DNA of 64,000 nucleotides, taken from assembly GCA_016215605.1 (NCBI GenBank), contig JACRJB010000023.1:1-64000 (forward strand), written 5' to 3'. Under the pieces are notes generated by a model. The model was not told the DNA's origin and did no database searches. It saw only the letters and a program-made list of their open reading frames with translations. The DNA is from Rhodopseudomonas palustris. Its GTDB lineage: Bacteria > Pseudomonadota > Alphaproteobacteria > Rhizobiales > Xanthobacteraceae. Position 1 is the first letter of the stretch; every line of letters begins with the position of its first letter. Of this stretch, positions 43,328 to 51,915 are shown piece by piece. The position numbers and the translations under genes are program-made.

Positions 43328-44161
43328 ATGCTGAATGATATTGTCGTGCACATTCCGGCCGACAGGCCGGCCGACGGCATCGTCGAATGCGCCGTCTCCG
43401 TCGCCAAGGCGTTCGACGCTCACCTCGACGGCATCGTCTGCACCTATCAGCCGATCAATCCTGCGATCGTGGTCGGCGCGTCGGCGGCGTACTACGCCGC
43501 GGCCAATCAGTACAACACCGACAACGACGAAGCCTCGGCGCGCCTCGATCAATTCGAGATCGCCGCCCGCGCCGCCGGCATCACGCACGGAGCGCGAAGC
43601 ATCTGCGACACCCCGGTGCTCGCCAACGAGTCGCTGTCGGAAATTTCCCGCCTCTACGATCTCAGCGTGGTGCCGCAGCCCGATCGCGCCCGGCCTGGTC
43701 ACCAGGACCCGCTGCCGGAAAGCATCCTGTTCAATTCCGGCAAGCCGTTGCTGATGGTGCCCTACATCCAGACCGAACCGATGCATCTCGACCGGATGCT
43801 GATCTGTTGGGACGGCGGACGGCAGGCGGCCCGCGCCGTGCACGACGCCATGCCGTTCCTGCGTCGGGCCAAGACGATCGACGTCCTGGCGGTCAACGAG
43901 GACGAGGAGGAGGTCGGTCAGGCTTCGACGGACGCCCTGCTGGCGCATCTGCTGCGACACGACCTCGCCGCGACCGCGCACCGCTTCACCTCGCCGCCGA
44001 CCAACATCCACAACACCATCCTGTCCCTGGCGGCCGATATCGGCGCCGACATGCTGGTGATGGGCGGTTACGGCCATTCGCGGCTGCGCGAATTCATCCT
44101 CGGCGGCGTGACCCGCGGCATCTTCAAATCGCTGACACTGCCGGCGCTGATCTCTCACTGA
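43328..44161 (+). CDS. Tandem universal stress protein
   Basis: A 277-residue protein with two Usp-like halves. The second ends with GGYGHSRLREFILGGVTRGIFKS, an intact nucleotide-binding loop. Strand 1 is MLNDIVVHIPADRPAD. ATG 43328 follows the in-frame open sequence and is the typical start of the fold. It is followed after 84 nt by a CBS-BON gene on the same strand; paralogue of the divergent Usp gene. Confidence 0.86.
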   Translation: MLNDIVVHIPADRPADGIVECAVSVAKAFDAHLDGIVCTYQPINPAIVVGASAAYYAAANQYNTDNDEASARLDQFEIAARAAGITHGARSICDTPVLANESLSEISRLYDLSVVPQPDRARPGHQDPLPESILFNSGKPLLMVPYIQTEPMHLDRMLICWDGGRQAARAVHDAMPFLRRAKTIDVLAVNEDEEEVGQASTDALLAHLLRHDLAATAHRFTSPPTNIHNTILSLAADIGADMLVMGGYGHSRLREFILGGVTRGIFKSLTLPALISH

Positions 44162-44245
44162 GGTCGAATTTCTGCCGGCGGCGCCGATGGGTGCCGCGCG
44201 GCTCCACAGATCGCGGCACCGCCGTGCCGGAGAGGATTCCAGACC

Positions 44246-44977
44246 ATGCGCGCGAACCAGATCATGACGGCCCAGGTGGTGACGATCGGGCCGGAAGCCT
44301 CGATCGTCGATGCCGCCAATGCCATGCTCGAGCATCACGTCAGCGGCCTACCGGTGGTCGACGACGACGGCAAATTGATCGGCATCATCTCCGAGGGAGA
44401 TTTCATCCGCCGTGCCGAGCTCGGCACCCAGCGCAAGCGCGGTCGCTGGCTGCGGCTGCTGCTCGGCCCCGGCACATGTGCGGCGGATTTCGTGCACGAG
44501 CACGGCCGGAAGGTCGGCGAGGTCATGACCCATCACCCGCACACGATCAACGAGGACACGTCGATCGAGGCCATCGTCAAGATGATGGAGAAGCATCACG
44601 TCAAGCGACTGCCGGTGATGCGCGGCGCCCGGCTGGTCGGCATCGTCACCCGCAAGAATCTGCTTCGGGCGGTCGCCAATCTGGCCCGGGAAGTGCCCGA
44701 CCCGACCGCGGCCGACGACAAGATCCGTGAAAAGATCGTCGCCGAGATCGAACGCAACGACTGGCGGCCATTCGGCCTCAGCGTGCTGGTGCGGGACGGC
44801 GTCGTTCACCTCAACGGCGTGATCACCGAGGAGCGGTCGCGCCAGGCGGCGATCGTGGCCGCGGAGAACGTCTGCGGCGTCCGGGAGGTGCACGACCATC
44901 TGTGCTGGGTCGACACCATGTCGGGCTTCTACCTCAATTCCCCGGAAGACGACCGTTCGGCCAAGAAGGCGATCTGA
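44246..44977 (+). CDS. CBS-CBS-BON domain protein
   Basis: A 243-residue cytosolic protein. Two CBS motifs (about 5-62: ANQIMTAQVVTIGPEASIVDAANAMLEHHVSGLPVVDDDGKLIGIISEGDF, and about 92-150: VGEVMTHHPHTINEDTSIEAIVKMMEKHHVKRLPVM) are followed by a BON domain (about 158-230: WRPFGLSVLVRDGVVHLNGVITEERSR). This architecture is common in low-oxygen and stress regulons of Bradyrhizobium. It is probably cotranscribed with the preceding Usp gene. Confidence 0.88.
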   Translation: MRANQIMTAQVVTIGPEASIVDAANAMLEHHVSGLPVVDDDGKLIGIISEGDFIRRAELGTQRKRGRWLRLLLGPGTCAADFVHEHGRKVGEVMTHHPHTINEDTSIEAIVKMMEKHHVKRLPVMRGARLVGIVTRKNLLRAVANLAREVPDPTAADDKIREKIVAEIERNDWRPFGLSVLVRDGVVHLNGVITEERSRQAAIVAAENVCGVREVHDHLCWVDTMSGFYLNSPEDDRSAKKAI

Positions 44978-45123
44978 CCTTTCCGGCCGATCCCCGATCT
45001 GACATCCATGACCGATGTGGCGGACAGCCCCTCCGCCGCAGCGGGTCTCGTTGTGCATTGCGTCCGTTGCGGATCAGAACACCTATATGATAAGAAAAAT
45101 ACATTGAGTTGCGAAGGTAGCGC

Positions 45124-46656
45124 GTGACGGACCAAGCCCTATCGTCATCGGAATCCCTGGCGCGCGACAGGCGGCTGCAGCAGGGGATCGACAACTACGG
45201 CGTCGGCAGCTGGGAGATGAATCTCGCCACGCGGGATTTGGTGTGGTCTGCGACGACGCGCCGGCTGTTCGGCATCGCGCCCGACACGCCGATCGACTTC
45301 GACGGCTTCCTGTTGCTGGTCGATCCGGAGGACCGCGACCGCGTCGCGCAAGCGGTGCAGCGCTCGATCGACAGCGGCGAAAATATCGACATCATGTTCC
45401 GCGTCACCGACAAGGGGCAGCCCGGGCATTGGCTCCGGGGCCGCGGCGGATTGGTCAAGGAAGCCGGCACCGCCGGTTATCTCTGCGGCATCATCCTCGA
45501 CGTCGACCAGCAGAAGGTGCTCGAACAGGAACTGCGGCTGCAGCAGAACCAGCTCCGCTCGATCCTGGACACCGTGCCGGACGCGATGATCCTGATCGAC
45601 GGCCGCGGCATCATGCGGTTCTTCTCCAGCGCTGCCGAGCGGATGTTCGGGCTGACCGAGAAGGAAGCGATCGGCCAGAACATCAGCGTTCTGATGCCCC
45701 GCCCCGACGCCACCCGTCACGACAATTACATCACCCGCTACAACTCCACCGGCGAGCGTCACATCATCGGCATCGGCCGCATCGTCACCGGCCAGCGCAA
45801 GGACGGCACGACGTTCCCGATCCATTTGTCGATCGGCGAGATGGAGTCCGGCGGCGAACGGTATTTCACCGGCTTCATCCGCGATCTCACCGAGTATCAG
45901 CAGACCCAGGCGCGACTGCACGAACTGCAAGCCGAGCTGGTGCACGTCTCGCGGCTGACCGCGATGGGCGAAATGGCGTCGGCACTGGCGCACGAACTGA
46001 ATCAGCCATTGTCGGCGATCAGCAACTACATGAAGGGCTCGCGCCGGCTGCTCGCCGGCAGCCAGGATCCGAACGTCTCCAAGATCGAGAACGCCATGGA
46101 GCGCGCGTCCGAGCAGGCGCTGCGCGCGGGACAGATCATCCGCCGCCTGCGCGACTTCGTCGCACGTGGCGAATCCGAGAAGCGGGTCGAGAGCCTCGCC
46201 AAGCTGGTCGAGGAGGCCGGCGCGCTGGGCCTGACCGGCGCCCGCGAACAAGGCGTCTTGCTGCGCTTCAACCTCGACACGCTGAGCGACCTGGTGCTGG
46301 TCGACCGGGTCCAGATTCAGCAGGTGCTGGTCAATTTGTTTCGCAATGCTCTTGAAGCGATGGCCAATTCAGAGAAAAAGGAATTGGTCGTTTCCAACGC
46401 CCGCGTCGCCGATCACATGATCGAGGTGTCGGTCGCCGATACCGGTGGCGGATTCCACGAGGATGTCAGATCGAACCTGTTTCAGACCTTTTTCACCACC
46501 AAAGAGACCGGAATGGGTGTCGGATTGTCGATAAGCCGCTCGATCATTGAGGCCCATGGCGGTCGGATGTGGGCCGAGACCAACCCATGGGGTGGCGCGA
46601 CCTTCCGCTTCACGCTTCCCGCCGCGGCGCAAGAGGACCTCGCCGATGCCACGTAG
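45124..46656 (+). CDS. fixL: Oxygen-sensing histidine kinase FixL
   Basis: A 510-residue haem sensor kinase. PAS-A (about 20-130) is followed by the haem PAS-B (about 140-255), with proximal His199 (ATRHDNYITRY) and distal Arg219 (HIIGIGR). The HisKA motif is SALAHELNQPLSAIS with His290, followed by an ATPase domain (NLFRNALEAM; DTGGGF; TTKETGMGVGLSIS). Deoxy FixL phosphorylates FixJ. It overlaps the fixJ start by 11 nt. No membrane helix is present, so it is soluble as in Bradyrhizobium. Confidence 0.95.
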   Translation: MTDQALSSSESLARDRRLQQGIDNYGVGSWEMNLATRDLVWSATTRRLFGIAPDTPIDFDGFLLLVDPEDRDRVAQAVQRSIDSGENIDIMFRVTDKGQPGHWLRGRGGLVKEAGTAGYLCGIILDVDQQKVLEQELRLQQNQLRSILDTVPDAMILIDGRGIMRFFSSAAERMFGLTEKEAIGQNISVLMPRPDATRHDNYITRYNSTGERHIIGIGRIVTGQRKDGTTFPIHLSIGEMESGGERYFTGFIRDLTEYQQTQARLHELQAELVHVSRLTAMGEMASALAHELNQPLSAISNYMKGSRRLLAGSQDPNVSKIENAMERASEQALRAGQIIRRLRDFVARGESEKRVESLAKLVEEAGALGLTGAREQGVLLRFNLDTLSDLVLVDRVQIQQVLVNLFRNALEAMANSEKKELVVSNARVADHMIEVSVADTGGGFHEDVRSNLFQTFFTTKETGMGVGLSISRSIIEAHGGRMWAETNPWGGATFRFTLPAAAQEDLADAT

Positions 46657-47263
46657 GGGCAGCGTGTATGTCATCGACGACGATCAGGCGATGCGGGATT
46701 CGCTCGAATTTCTACTCGGCTCGGCCGATTTCGATGTGAAGTTGTTCGAGTCGGCGCTCGACTTCCTGAACCAGATGCCGGGCCTGCCGTTCGGCTGCAT
46801 CGTCTCCGACGTGCGCATGCCCGGCATGAACGGCATGGACCTGCTGAAGCAGCTCAAGAACGATCGGGCGCGGCTGCCGGTCGTGATCATGACCGGCCAT
46901 GGCGACGTGCCGTTGGCGGTCGAAGCGATGAAGCTGGGCGCGATCGATTTCATCGAGAAGCCGTTCGAGGACGACCGGCTGATCGGCATGATCGAGACCT
47001 CGCTGAAGCAGGCCGGCGATGAAGCCCGGAGCGAGGCGGTGTCGCAGGACATCGTCACGCGCATCCAGTCGCTCAGCCCGCGCGAGCGCCAAGTGATGGA
47101 CGGGCTGATCGCGGGAATGTCGAACAAGGTGATCGCCCGCGAGTTCGATATCAGTCCGCGTACCATCGAGGTCTACCGCGCCAACGTCATGACCAAGATG
47201 CAGGCCAGCAGCCTGTCGGAACTGGTGCGCATGGCGATGCGCGGCGGCGTCATCAAGGATTGA
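46646..47263 (+). CDS. fixJ: Response regulator FixJ
   Basis: A 205-residue LuxR/NarL-type regulator. The receiver (about 5-120) has phosphoacceptor Asp55 (IVSDVRMPGMNGMDL), and the C-terminal helix-turn-helix is LSPRERQVMDGLIAGMSNKVIAREFDISPRTIEVYRANVM. Once phosphorylated by FixL it activates fixK. The ATG at 46646 (MPRRGSVYVIDDD) lies inside the end of fixL; the upstream in-frame sequence belongs to fixL in another frame. Confidence 0.94.
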   Translation: MPRRGSVYVIDDDQAMRDSLEFLLGSADFDVKLFESALDFLNQMPGLPFGCIVSDVRMPGMNGMDLLKQLKNDRARLPVVIMTGHGDVPLAVEAMKLGAIDFIEKPFEDDRLIGMIETSLKQAGDEARSEAVSQDIVTRIQSLSPRERQVMDGLIAGMSNKVIAREFDISPRTIEVYRANVMTKMQASSLSELVRMAMRGGVIKD

Positions 47264-47348
47264 GGCAGATCAACCTGCCTTCCGCGCCGGCGATTATTCT
47301 CTGACCCATGATGAAATTGCAGCCGGGTCGGGTGCGTGGGAACAGCTG

Positions 47349-47741
47349 ATGACCTCCGCGCCTCAAAAATCTGTTGTCTACGTCGTTGACGACGATCAGG
47401 GCGTGCTCGGATCGCTGCGTTTCTTGCTGGAAACCGACGGCTTCGAGGTACGCACTTTTCGCAGCGGCTCTGCCCTGCTCGATTCGCTCGGTGGCGGTCG
47501 GGTCGACTGCATCGTCGTGGACTACAAAATGCCGGGCATGAATGGCATCGACCTCGCCCAGAAGCTGCGGGATCGCAAGATTGCAACGCCCGTTGTGATG
47601 ATCACCGGCTATCCGGACGAGAGCATTTCCAGTCGCGCTGCCGCCGTCGGCGTGCGGCACGTGGTGTTGAAGCCGCATCTCGAAGAGAGCCTGGTCTTCC
47701 ACATCCGCGACGCGCTGCAGGGCAGCGACGCTTCGGCGTAA
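47349..47741 (+). CDS. Single-domain response regulator between fixJ and fixK
   Basis: A 130-residue receiver with no output domain. The acidic pocket VVDDDQG, phosphoacceptor Asp in IVVDYKMPGMNGIDL, Thr in VMITGYP and Lys in VLKPH are all present, so phosphotransfer should work. A gene of this kind in the same place, between fixJ and fixK2, is known in Bradyrhizobium. It could act as a phosphate sink or a competitor of FixJ for FixL; this is inference. Confidence 0.9.
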   Translation: MTSAPQKSVVYVVDDDQGVLGSLRFLLETDGFEVRTFRSGSALLDSLGGGRVDCIVVDYKMPGMNGIDLAQKLRDRKIATPVVMITGYPDESISSRAAAVGVRHVVLKPHLEESLVFHIRDALQGSDASA

Positions 47742-47838
47742 AAGCCGACGCCGCGGCGCGCGGCCGTCAAGACAATGATTCAATTGATGTTTTGATCGCC
47801 TTGCCCGAAGGCGGGGCGGCGCCGCCTCCGTAAAAATA

Positions 47839-47858
47839 CTTAGGGGGACCCCCTTAAG
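47839..47858. promoter_or_regulatory. Palindromic element in the fixK promoter
   Basis: CTTAGGGGGACCCCCTTAAG, an almost perfect dyad about 83 nt upstream of the fixK ATG. It may be a FixJ or other operator; it does not match TTGA-N6-TCAA. Confidence 0.45.
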
Positions 47859-47940
47859 ATATGGGGCGAAATACCTGGTCCCTGAAATCTTCATTACAAC
47901 CTCGCCATCCGATCCAGATACCCCGATAGGAGATGGCAAG

Positions 47941-48630
47941 ATGCTGAACCAGTCGCTCAGGGCCCCGACCGCCGCCAAAGCTCCGGTTGACCCTTCCTGT
48001 TCTCCGGCTGATCAGTTTTTTGCGACCACCGGCCACGCCGGCCTGATCGCCTCCGAATTCACCTACAAGAAGGAAGAGGAAATCTACGGCGAGGACGAGC
48101 CCTCCGAGTACGTCTACCAGGTCGTCTCCGGCGCGGTCCGCAGCTACAAGCTCCTCTCCGACGGCCGCCGCCAGATCGGCGCCTTCTATCTCCCCGGTGA
48201 CGTGTTCGGGTTGGAATCGGGACCGACCCATCGCCTCACCGCGGAAGCCATCGTCGACACCACGGTTCGCCTGCTGAAGCGCCGCAGCCTTGAACAGGCC
48301 GCCGCGACCGACGTCCACGTCGCCCGCAGCCTGTGGTCGATGACCGCCGGTGAGCTGCGCCACGCCGAAGATCACATGCTGCTGCTGGGCCGCAAGAATG
48401 CGATGGAGCGCGTCGCCAACTTCCTGCTGGAAATGGATCGCCGCCTCGCCGTGGCCGGTCTGATGGCGCTGCCGATGTGCCGCCGCGACATCGGCGACTA
48501 TCTCGGCCTCACCCTCGAAACCGTCTCGCGCGCACTGTCGCAACTGCAGAGCCAGGGCATCCTCGGCTTCTCCGGCGCCCGTCAGATCGAGCTGCGCAAC
48601 CGCCAGCAGCTCCGCAACCTCGACGCCTGA
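47941..48630 (+). CDS. fixK: FixK transcription regulator (FixK2 type)
   Basis: A 229-residue Crp-Fnr regulator without N-terminal cluster cysteines, so not itself a cluster-based oxygen sensor. The beta-roll covers about 35-125 and the helix-turn-helix is CRRDIGDYLGLTLETVSRALSQL. Cys180 corresponds to Cys183 of B. japonicum FixK2, whose oxidation blocks DNA binding. It is the output of the FixLJ cascade and would activate TTGA-N6-TCAA boxes such as those at 31-43 kb. It ends in a strong terminator at 48699-48723. Confidence 0.94.
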   Translation: MLNQSLRAPTAAKAPVDPSCSPADQFFATTGHAGLIASEFTYKKEEEIYGEDEPSEYVYQVVSGAVRSYKLLSDGRRQIGAFYLPGDVFGLESGPTHRLTAEAIVDTTVRLLKRRSLEQAAATDVHVARSLWSMTAGELRHAEDHMLLLGRKNAMERVANFLLEMDRRLAVAGLMALPMCRRDIGDYLGLTLETVSRALSQLQSQGILGFSGARQIELRNRQQLRNLDA

Positions 48631-48698
48631 GCGCGTTTGCGGCCCTTGGACGATGGCGGCACCGCCATCGTCGATGGGGCAGATATCTCTCCAGGACT

Positions 48699-48723
48699 GG
48701 CCGCCAGCAATGGCGGCCTTTTT
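48699..48723 (+). terminator. Rho-independent terminator of fixK
   Basis: GGCCGCCA-GCAA-TGGCGGCC followed by TTTTT, perfect 8-bp stem, about 70 nt after the fixK stop. Confidence 0.9.
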
Positions 48724-48874
48724 GTTGCGAGCAGGACGCGGCATCACGCGTCAGCACGCTCACGACTCGAAAGAATTTTCTCTTCGGTTCCGATTTGATT
48801 GAAGAATGAACGCCTGACGGACAACCTATCGCCAGTTCATAGATTTTTATTTCACAGAACTGATTGACTTGGAC

Positions 48875-48900
48875 GGACGCCCCCGACCTCATGGGCGTCC
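48875..48900 (+). other. Hairpin in the metY leader
   Basis: GGACGCCC-CCGACCTCAT-GGGCGTCC, a perfect 8-bp stem about 75 nt upstream of the metY ATG. It is within the presumed 5' leader. metY genes of alphaproteobacteria are often controlled by SAM-sensing riboswitches, but I do not recognise the SAM-II conserved core here. Confidence 0.4.
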
Positions 48901-48975
48901 CGGCGAACCTTCGCGTCGACCACCGGAGCCACACGGCGGCGGGGTTTGCCTCTCACATCGCCGCAGGATTCAGCC

Positions 48976-50283
48976 ATGACCGAGACACTTCATCCCGAAA
49001 CCCTCGCGCTGCACGCCGGCTGGCGCGCCGATCCGGCGACCGGTTCGGTCGCCGTGCCGATCTTCCAGACCACGTCGTATCAGTTCAACAACACCGAGCA
49101 CGCGGCGAACCTGTTCGCGCTGAAGGAACTCGGAAACATCTACACGCGCATCGGCAATCCGACGACCGACGTGCTGGAAAAGCGGGTCGCCGCGCTGGAA
49201 GGTGGCGTCGCCGCACTGGCGGTCGCGTCCGGCCAGGCGGCCTCGGCCTTCGCGCTGCAAAATCTCGCCCGCGTCGGCGACAATGTCGTCTCTTCGACCG
49301 ATCTCTACGGCGGCACCTGGAATCTGTTCGCCAACACCCTGAAGGACCAGGGTATCGAAGTCCGCTTCGTCGACCCCGCCGATCCGGAGGCATTCGAGCG
49401 CGCCACCGACGACCGCACCCGCGCCTACTACGCCGAGACGCTGCCGAATCCAAAGCTCGCGGTGTTTCCGATCGCCGAAGTCGCTGCGATCGGCCGCAAG
49501 CACGGCATTCCGCTGATCGTTGACAACACCGCCGCGCCGCTGCTGGTGAAGCCGCTCGAACACGGCGCTGCGATCGTCGTCTATTCGGCAACCAAATATC
49601 TCGGCGGCCACGGCACGTCGATCGGCGGCCTGATCGTCGACGGCGGCAATTTCGACTGGGAGAAATTCCCGCAACGCCAGCCGGCGCTGAATACCCCGGA
49701 TCCGAGCTATCACGGCGCCGTGTGGGTCGAGGCGGTGAAGCCCCTCGGGCCGATCGCCTACATCATCAAGGCGCGCACCACGCTGCTGCGCGACATCGGC
49801 TCGGCGCTGTCGCCATTCAACGCCTTCCAGATCCTGCAGGGCCTCGAGACGCTGCCGCTGCGAATCGAGCGCCACGTGCAGAACGCCCAGGCCGTGGCCG
49901 ACTATCTCGAGAAGCGGCCCGAGGTCGTCAAAGTGATCCACCCGTCGAAGCAGAGCGGCGTTGCCCGCGAACGCGCCGACAAATATCTCAAGGGCAAATT
50001 CGGCGGCCTGGTCGGGTTCGAACTCGCCGGCGGCCTCGACGCCGGACGCAAGTTCATCGACGCACTGCAGTTGCTGTATCACGTCGCCAATATCGGCGAC
50101 GCCCGCAGCCTCGCGATCCATCCGGCAACGACCACGCACTCGCAATTGTCGACCGAGGATCAGCTCGCCACCGGCGTGTCCGACGGCTATGTGCGGCTGT
50201 CGGTCGGCCTCGAACACATCGACGACATCATCGCCGATCTGGAACGCGGCCTCGCTGCGGGGCGGCTGGCGAAGGCGGCGTAA
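48976..50283 (+). CDS. metY: O-acetylhomoserine sulfhydrylase
   Basis: A 435-residue PLP enzyme of the Cys/Met metabolism family. It condenses O-acetylhomoserine with sulfide to homocysteine. The PLP lysine is in VVYSATKYLGGHGTSIGG, and the SGQAASAFAL and DNTAAPLLVKPLEHGA blocks are diagnostic of MetY. The start at 48976 (MTETLHPETLALHAGW) has AGGA upstream. It uses the sulfide made by CysI, encoded 40 kb away in the same window. A large palindrome follows at 50302-50326. Confidence 0.93.
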   Translation: MTETLHPETLALHAGWRADPATGSVAVPIFQTTSYQFNNTEHAANLFALKELGNIYTRIGNPTTDVLEKRVAALEGGVAALAVASGQAASAFALQNLARVGDNVVSSTDLYGGTWNLFANTLKDQGIEVRFVDPADPEAFERATDDRTRAYYAETLPNPKLAVFPIAEVAAIGRKHGIPLIVDNTAAPLLVKPLEHGAAIVVYSATKYLGGHGTSIGGLIVDGGNFDWEKFPQRQPALNTPDPSYHGAVWVEAVKPLGPIAYIIKARTTLLRDIGSALSPFNAFQILQGLETLPLRIERHVQNAQAVADYLEKRPEVVKVIHPSKQSGVARERADKYLKGKFGGLVGFELAGGLDAGRKFIDALQLLYHVANIGDARSLAIHPATTTHSQLSTEDQLATGVSDGYVRLSVGLEHIDDIIADLERGLAAGRLAKAA

Positions 50284-50301
50284 GTTTGGACTAGAACTTT
50301 T

Positions 50302-50326
50302 CCGGTTCTGATTGAATCAGAACCGG
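50302..50326. repeat. Perfect 12-bp palindrome after metY
   Basis: CCGGTTCTGATT-G-AATCAGAACCGG, with flanking partial symmetry CTAGAAC...CTCTAG extending to about 50291-50333. This is a recognisable dispersed repeat type of Bradyrhizobiaceae; it may also terminate metY. Confidence 0.6.
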
Positions 50327-50429
50327 AGCTCTAGATTCTTGTTTTGACGCGTTTTCTTCACGCGAACCGGTTTCCACTTCGCTCGAAAACGCTCCAATAT
50401 ACGCTCCCTCTCCCCGAGCACAGCGCGCT

Positions 50430-50453
50430 CCCTCTCCCGCTTGCGGGAGAGGG
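50430..50453. repeat. GC-rich hairpin repeat (CCCTCTCCCGC type)
   Basis: CCCTCTCCCGC-TT-GCGGGAGAGGG, a perfect 11-bp stem, with a related copy at 50531-50554 (ACCTCTC...GGAGAGGT). They fill most of the 270-nt gap between metY and nuoN, and belong to the family seen at 2974 and 6013. Confidence 0.6.
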
Positions 50454-50553
50454 TTGGGGTGAGGGCGATACAAGCACTGACTCAACAAGCATGGAGCGGG
50501 GTGCCCTCACCCGGATCGCTGCGCTATCCGACCTCTCACGCAAGCGGGAGAGG

Positions 50554-51915
50554 TTAAGGCAGGGCGAGCCTCACCACGTCGATCAGCACCACCGGCGCGA
50601 CGCCGAACAGCACGATCAGAATCACACACAACGCGAGAAGTCCCTGGTCGACCCGCGGCAGCGGCTCGGCCTCGTCGTGCGACTGGCCGAGGAATGGCGC
50701 AGTGAAGAACCGCGCATAATAAAAGAAGCCGAGCGACGCACCGGCGACCACGATCGCGAGCAGCAGCCACAGGCCGCGATCGACCAGCACGTGCAGCAGA
50801 TACAGCTTGCCGATGAAGCCGCCTGCAGCCGGCAACCCCGCCAGCGACAACAGCGACAACGACAACGCGATCGCTTCCAACGGGCGGCGCTTGATGAGCC
50901 CGTGCAGATCGTACAGCGTCGGGGCGCGGCCGAGTGCGGCCGACACGCACAGCGCGCCCAGCATCGCCGGCGCGTAGACGCCGAGATAGAACAGGACAGC
51001 CTCGGCCGCGCGCGGCGCGCCCGAGGCCAGAATCAGCGCGATGTAGCCGGAATGCGCGATCGTCGAATAGCCGAGCATCCGCGGCAGTTGCGGCTGGCGC
51101 AGCGCCAGCAGATTGCCGACCAGCACCGAGGCGGCGCCGAGCGCGGCGAGGCCGCTGCTCCACACCGGCTCCGGCAGATGCGCAGTGAGGAACAGCCGCA
51201 GCAGCACGATCGCCACCGCGGCTTTCGACACCACCCCGGCCAGCGCCGCGGCACTTGCGGGCGAAGCCTCGAACGCATCCGGCGTCCACATGTGGAACGG
51301 GGCCAGCGAGAACTTGAAGGCGAGGCCGGCGAGCAGCAGCGCGGTGCCGAGGGCGGCCAGCGCGCCGTGGCCGGTCCACCCGACAAAATCCAGCGCGCCG
51401 GTCTCGGCGTAGATCAGCGCGACGCCGAGCAGCAGCGCGGACGAGGCGAGCCCGCTCATCACCAGAAATTTGTAGGCCGCCTCCAGCCCTTGCCGCGACA
51501 GCCGGAATGCGAACAGCGCGATCAGCGACAGGCTGACGATCTCGATGCCGAGAAACAGCGTCGCGGCGTGACCGGCGCCCGCCAGCGTCGCCGCGCCGAG
51601 CGCAACCAGCACCAGCAGCGCAGGCGCTTCCTTGGCCGGCACCCCGGTGCGCAAGAAGATCAACGCGCCGAGTGATGCGAGACAGGCATAGGCAATGCCG
51701 AAACGCGCCAGGCCATCGTCGGTGAACAGCGCGCCCAGCGGCGCAGCCGGCGCGCCGACGCGCAGCAACACCAGCCCGGCCGCCAGCGCCAGACCGGCGC
51801 CGGCCGCGGCCTGCGCGGCTTCGATGCGCGCCAGTGGCACCAGCATCATCGCCGCGACAGCGGCGATGGCCAGCACCACGAGCGGCGAGAGCGCGGCGAA
51901 TTGGGCTGCGGTCAT
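50554..51915 (-). CDS. nuoN: NADH:quinone oxidoreductase subunit N
   Basis: A 453-residue antiporter-like membrane subunit of complex I, with about 14 helices. The proton-channel block with its conserved lysines is seen as GLEAAYKFLVMSGLASSALLLG and FKFSLAPFHMWTPDAFEASP. ATG 51915 overlaps the nuoM stop in ATGA. It is the last gene of the operon; the sequence after it carries the CTCTCC-type hairpins. Confidence 0.92.
   Translation of the reverse strand: MTAAQFAALSPLVVLAIAAVAAMMLVPLARIEAAQAAAGAGLALAAGLVLLRVGAPAAPLGALFTDDGLARFGIAYACLASLGALIFLRTGVPAKEAPALLVLVALGAATLAGAGHAATLFLGIEIVSLSLIALFAFRLSRQGLEAAYKFLVMSGLASSALLLGVALIYAETGALDFVGWTGHGALAALGTALLLAGLAFKFSLAPFHMWTPDAFEASPASAAALAGVVSKAAVAIVLLRLFLTAHLPEPVWSSGLAALGAASVLVGNLLALRQPQLPRMLGYSTIAHSGYIALILASGAPRAAEAVLFYLGVYAPAMLGALCVSAALGRAPTLYDLHGLIKRRPLEAIALSLSLLSLAGLPAAGGFIGKLYLLHVLVDRGLWLLLAIVVAGASLGFFYYARFFTAPFLGQSHDEAEPLPRVDQGLLALCVILIVLFGVAPVVLIDVVRLALP

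Noticed and set aside
42322-44161. Two Usp genes as a duplication caused by recent transfer
   Set aside because: They are divergent, clearly different in sequence and have the same base composition as neighbours; old paralogues are more likely.
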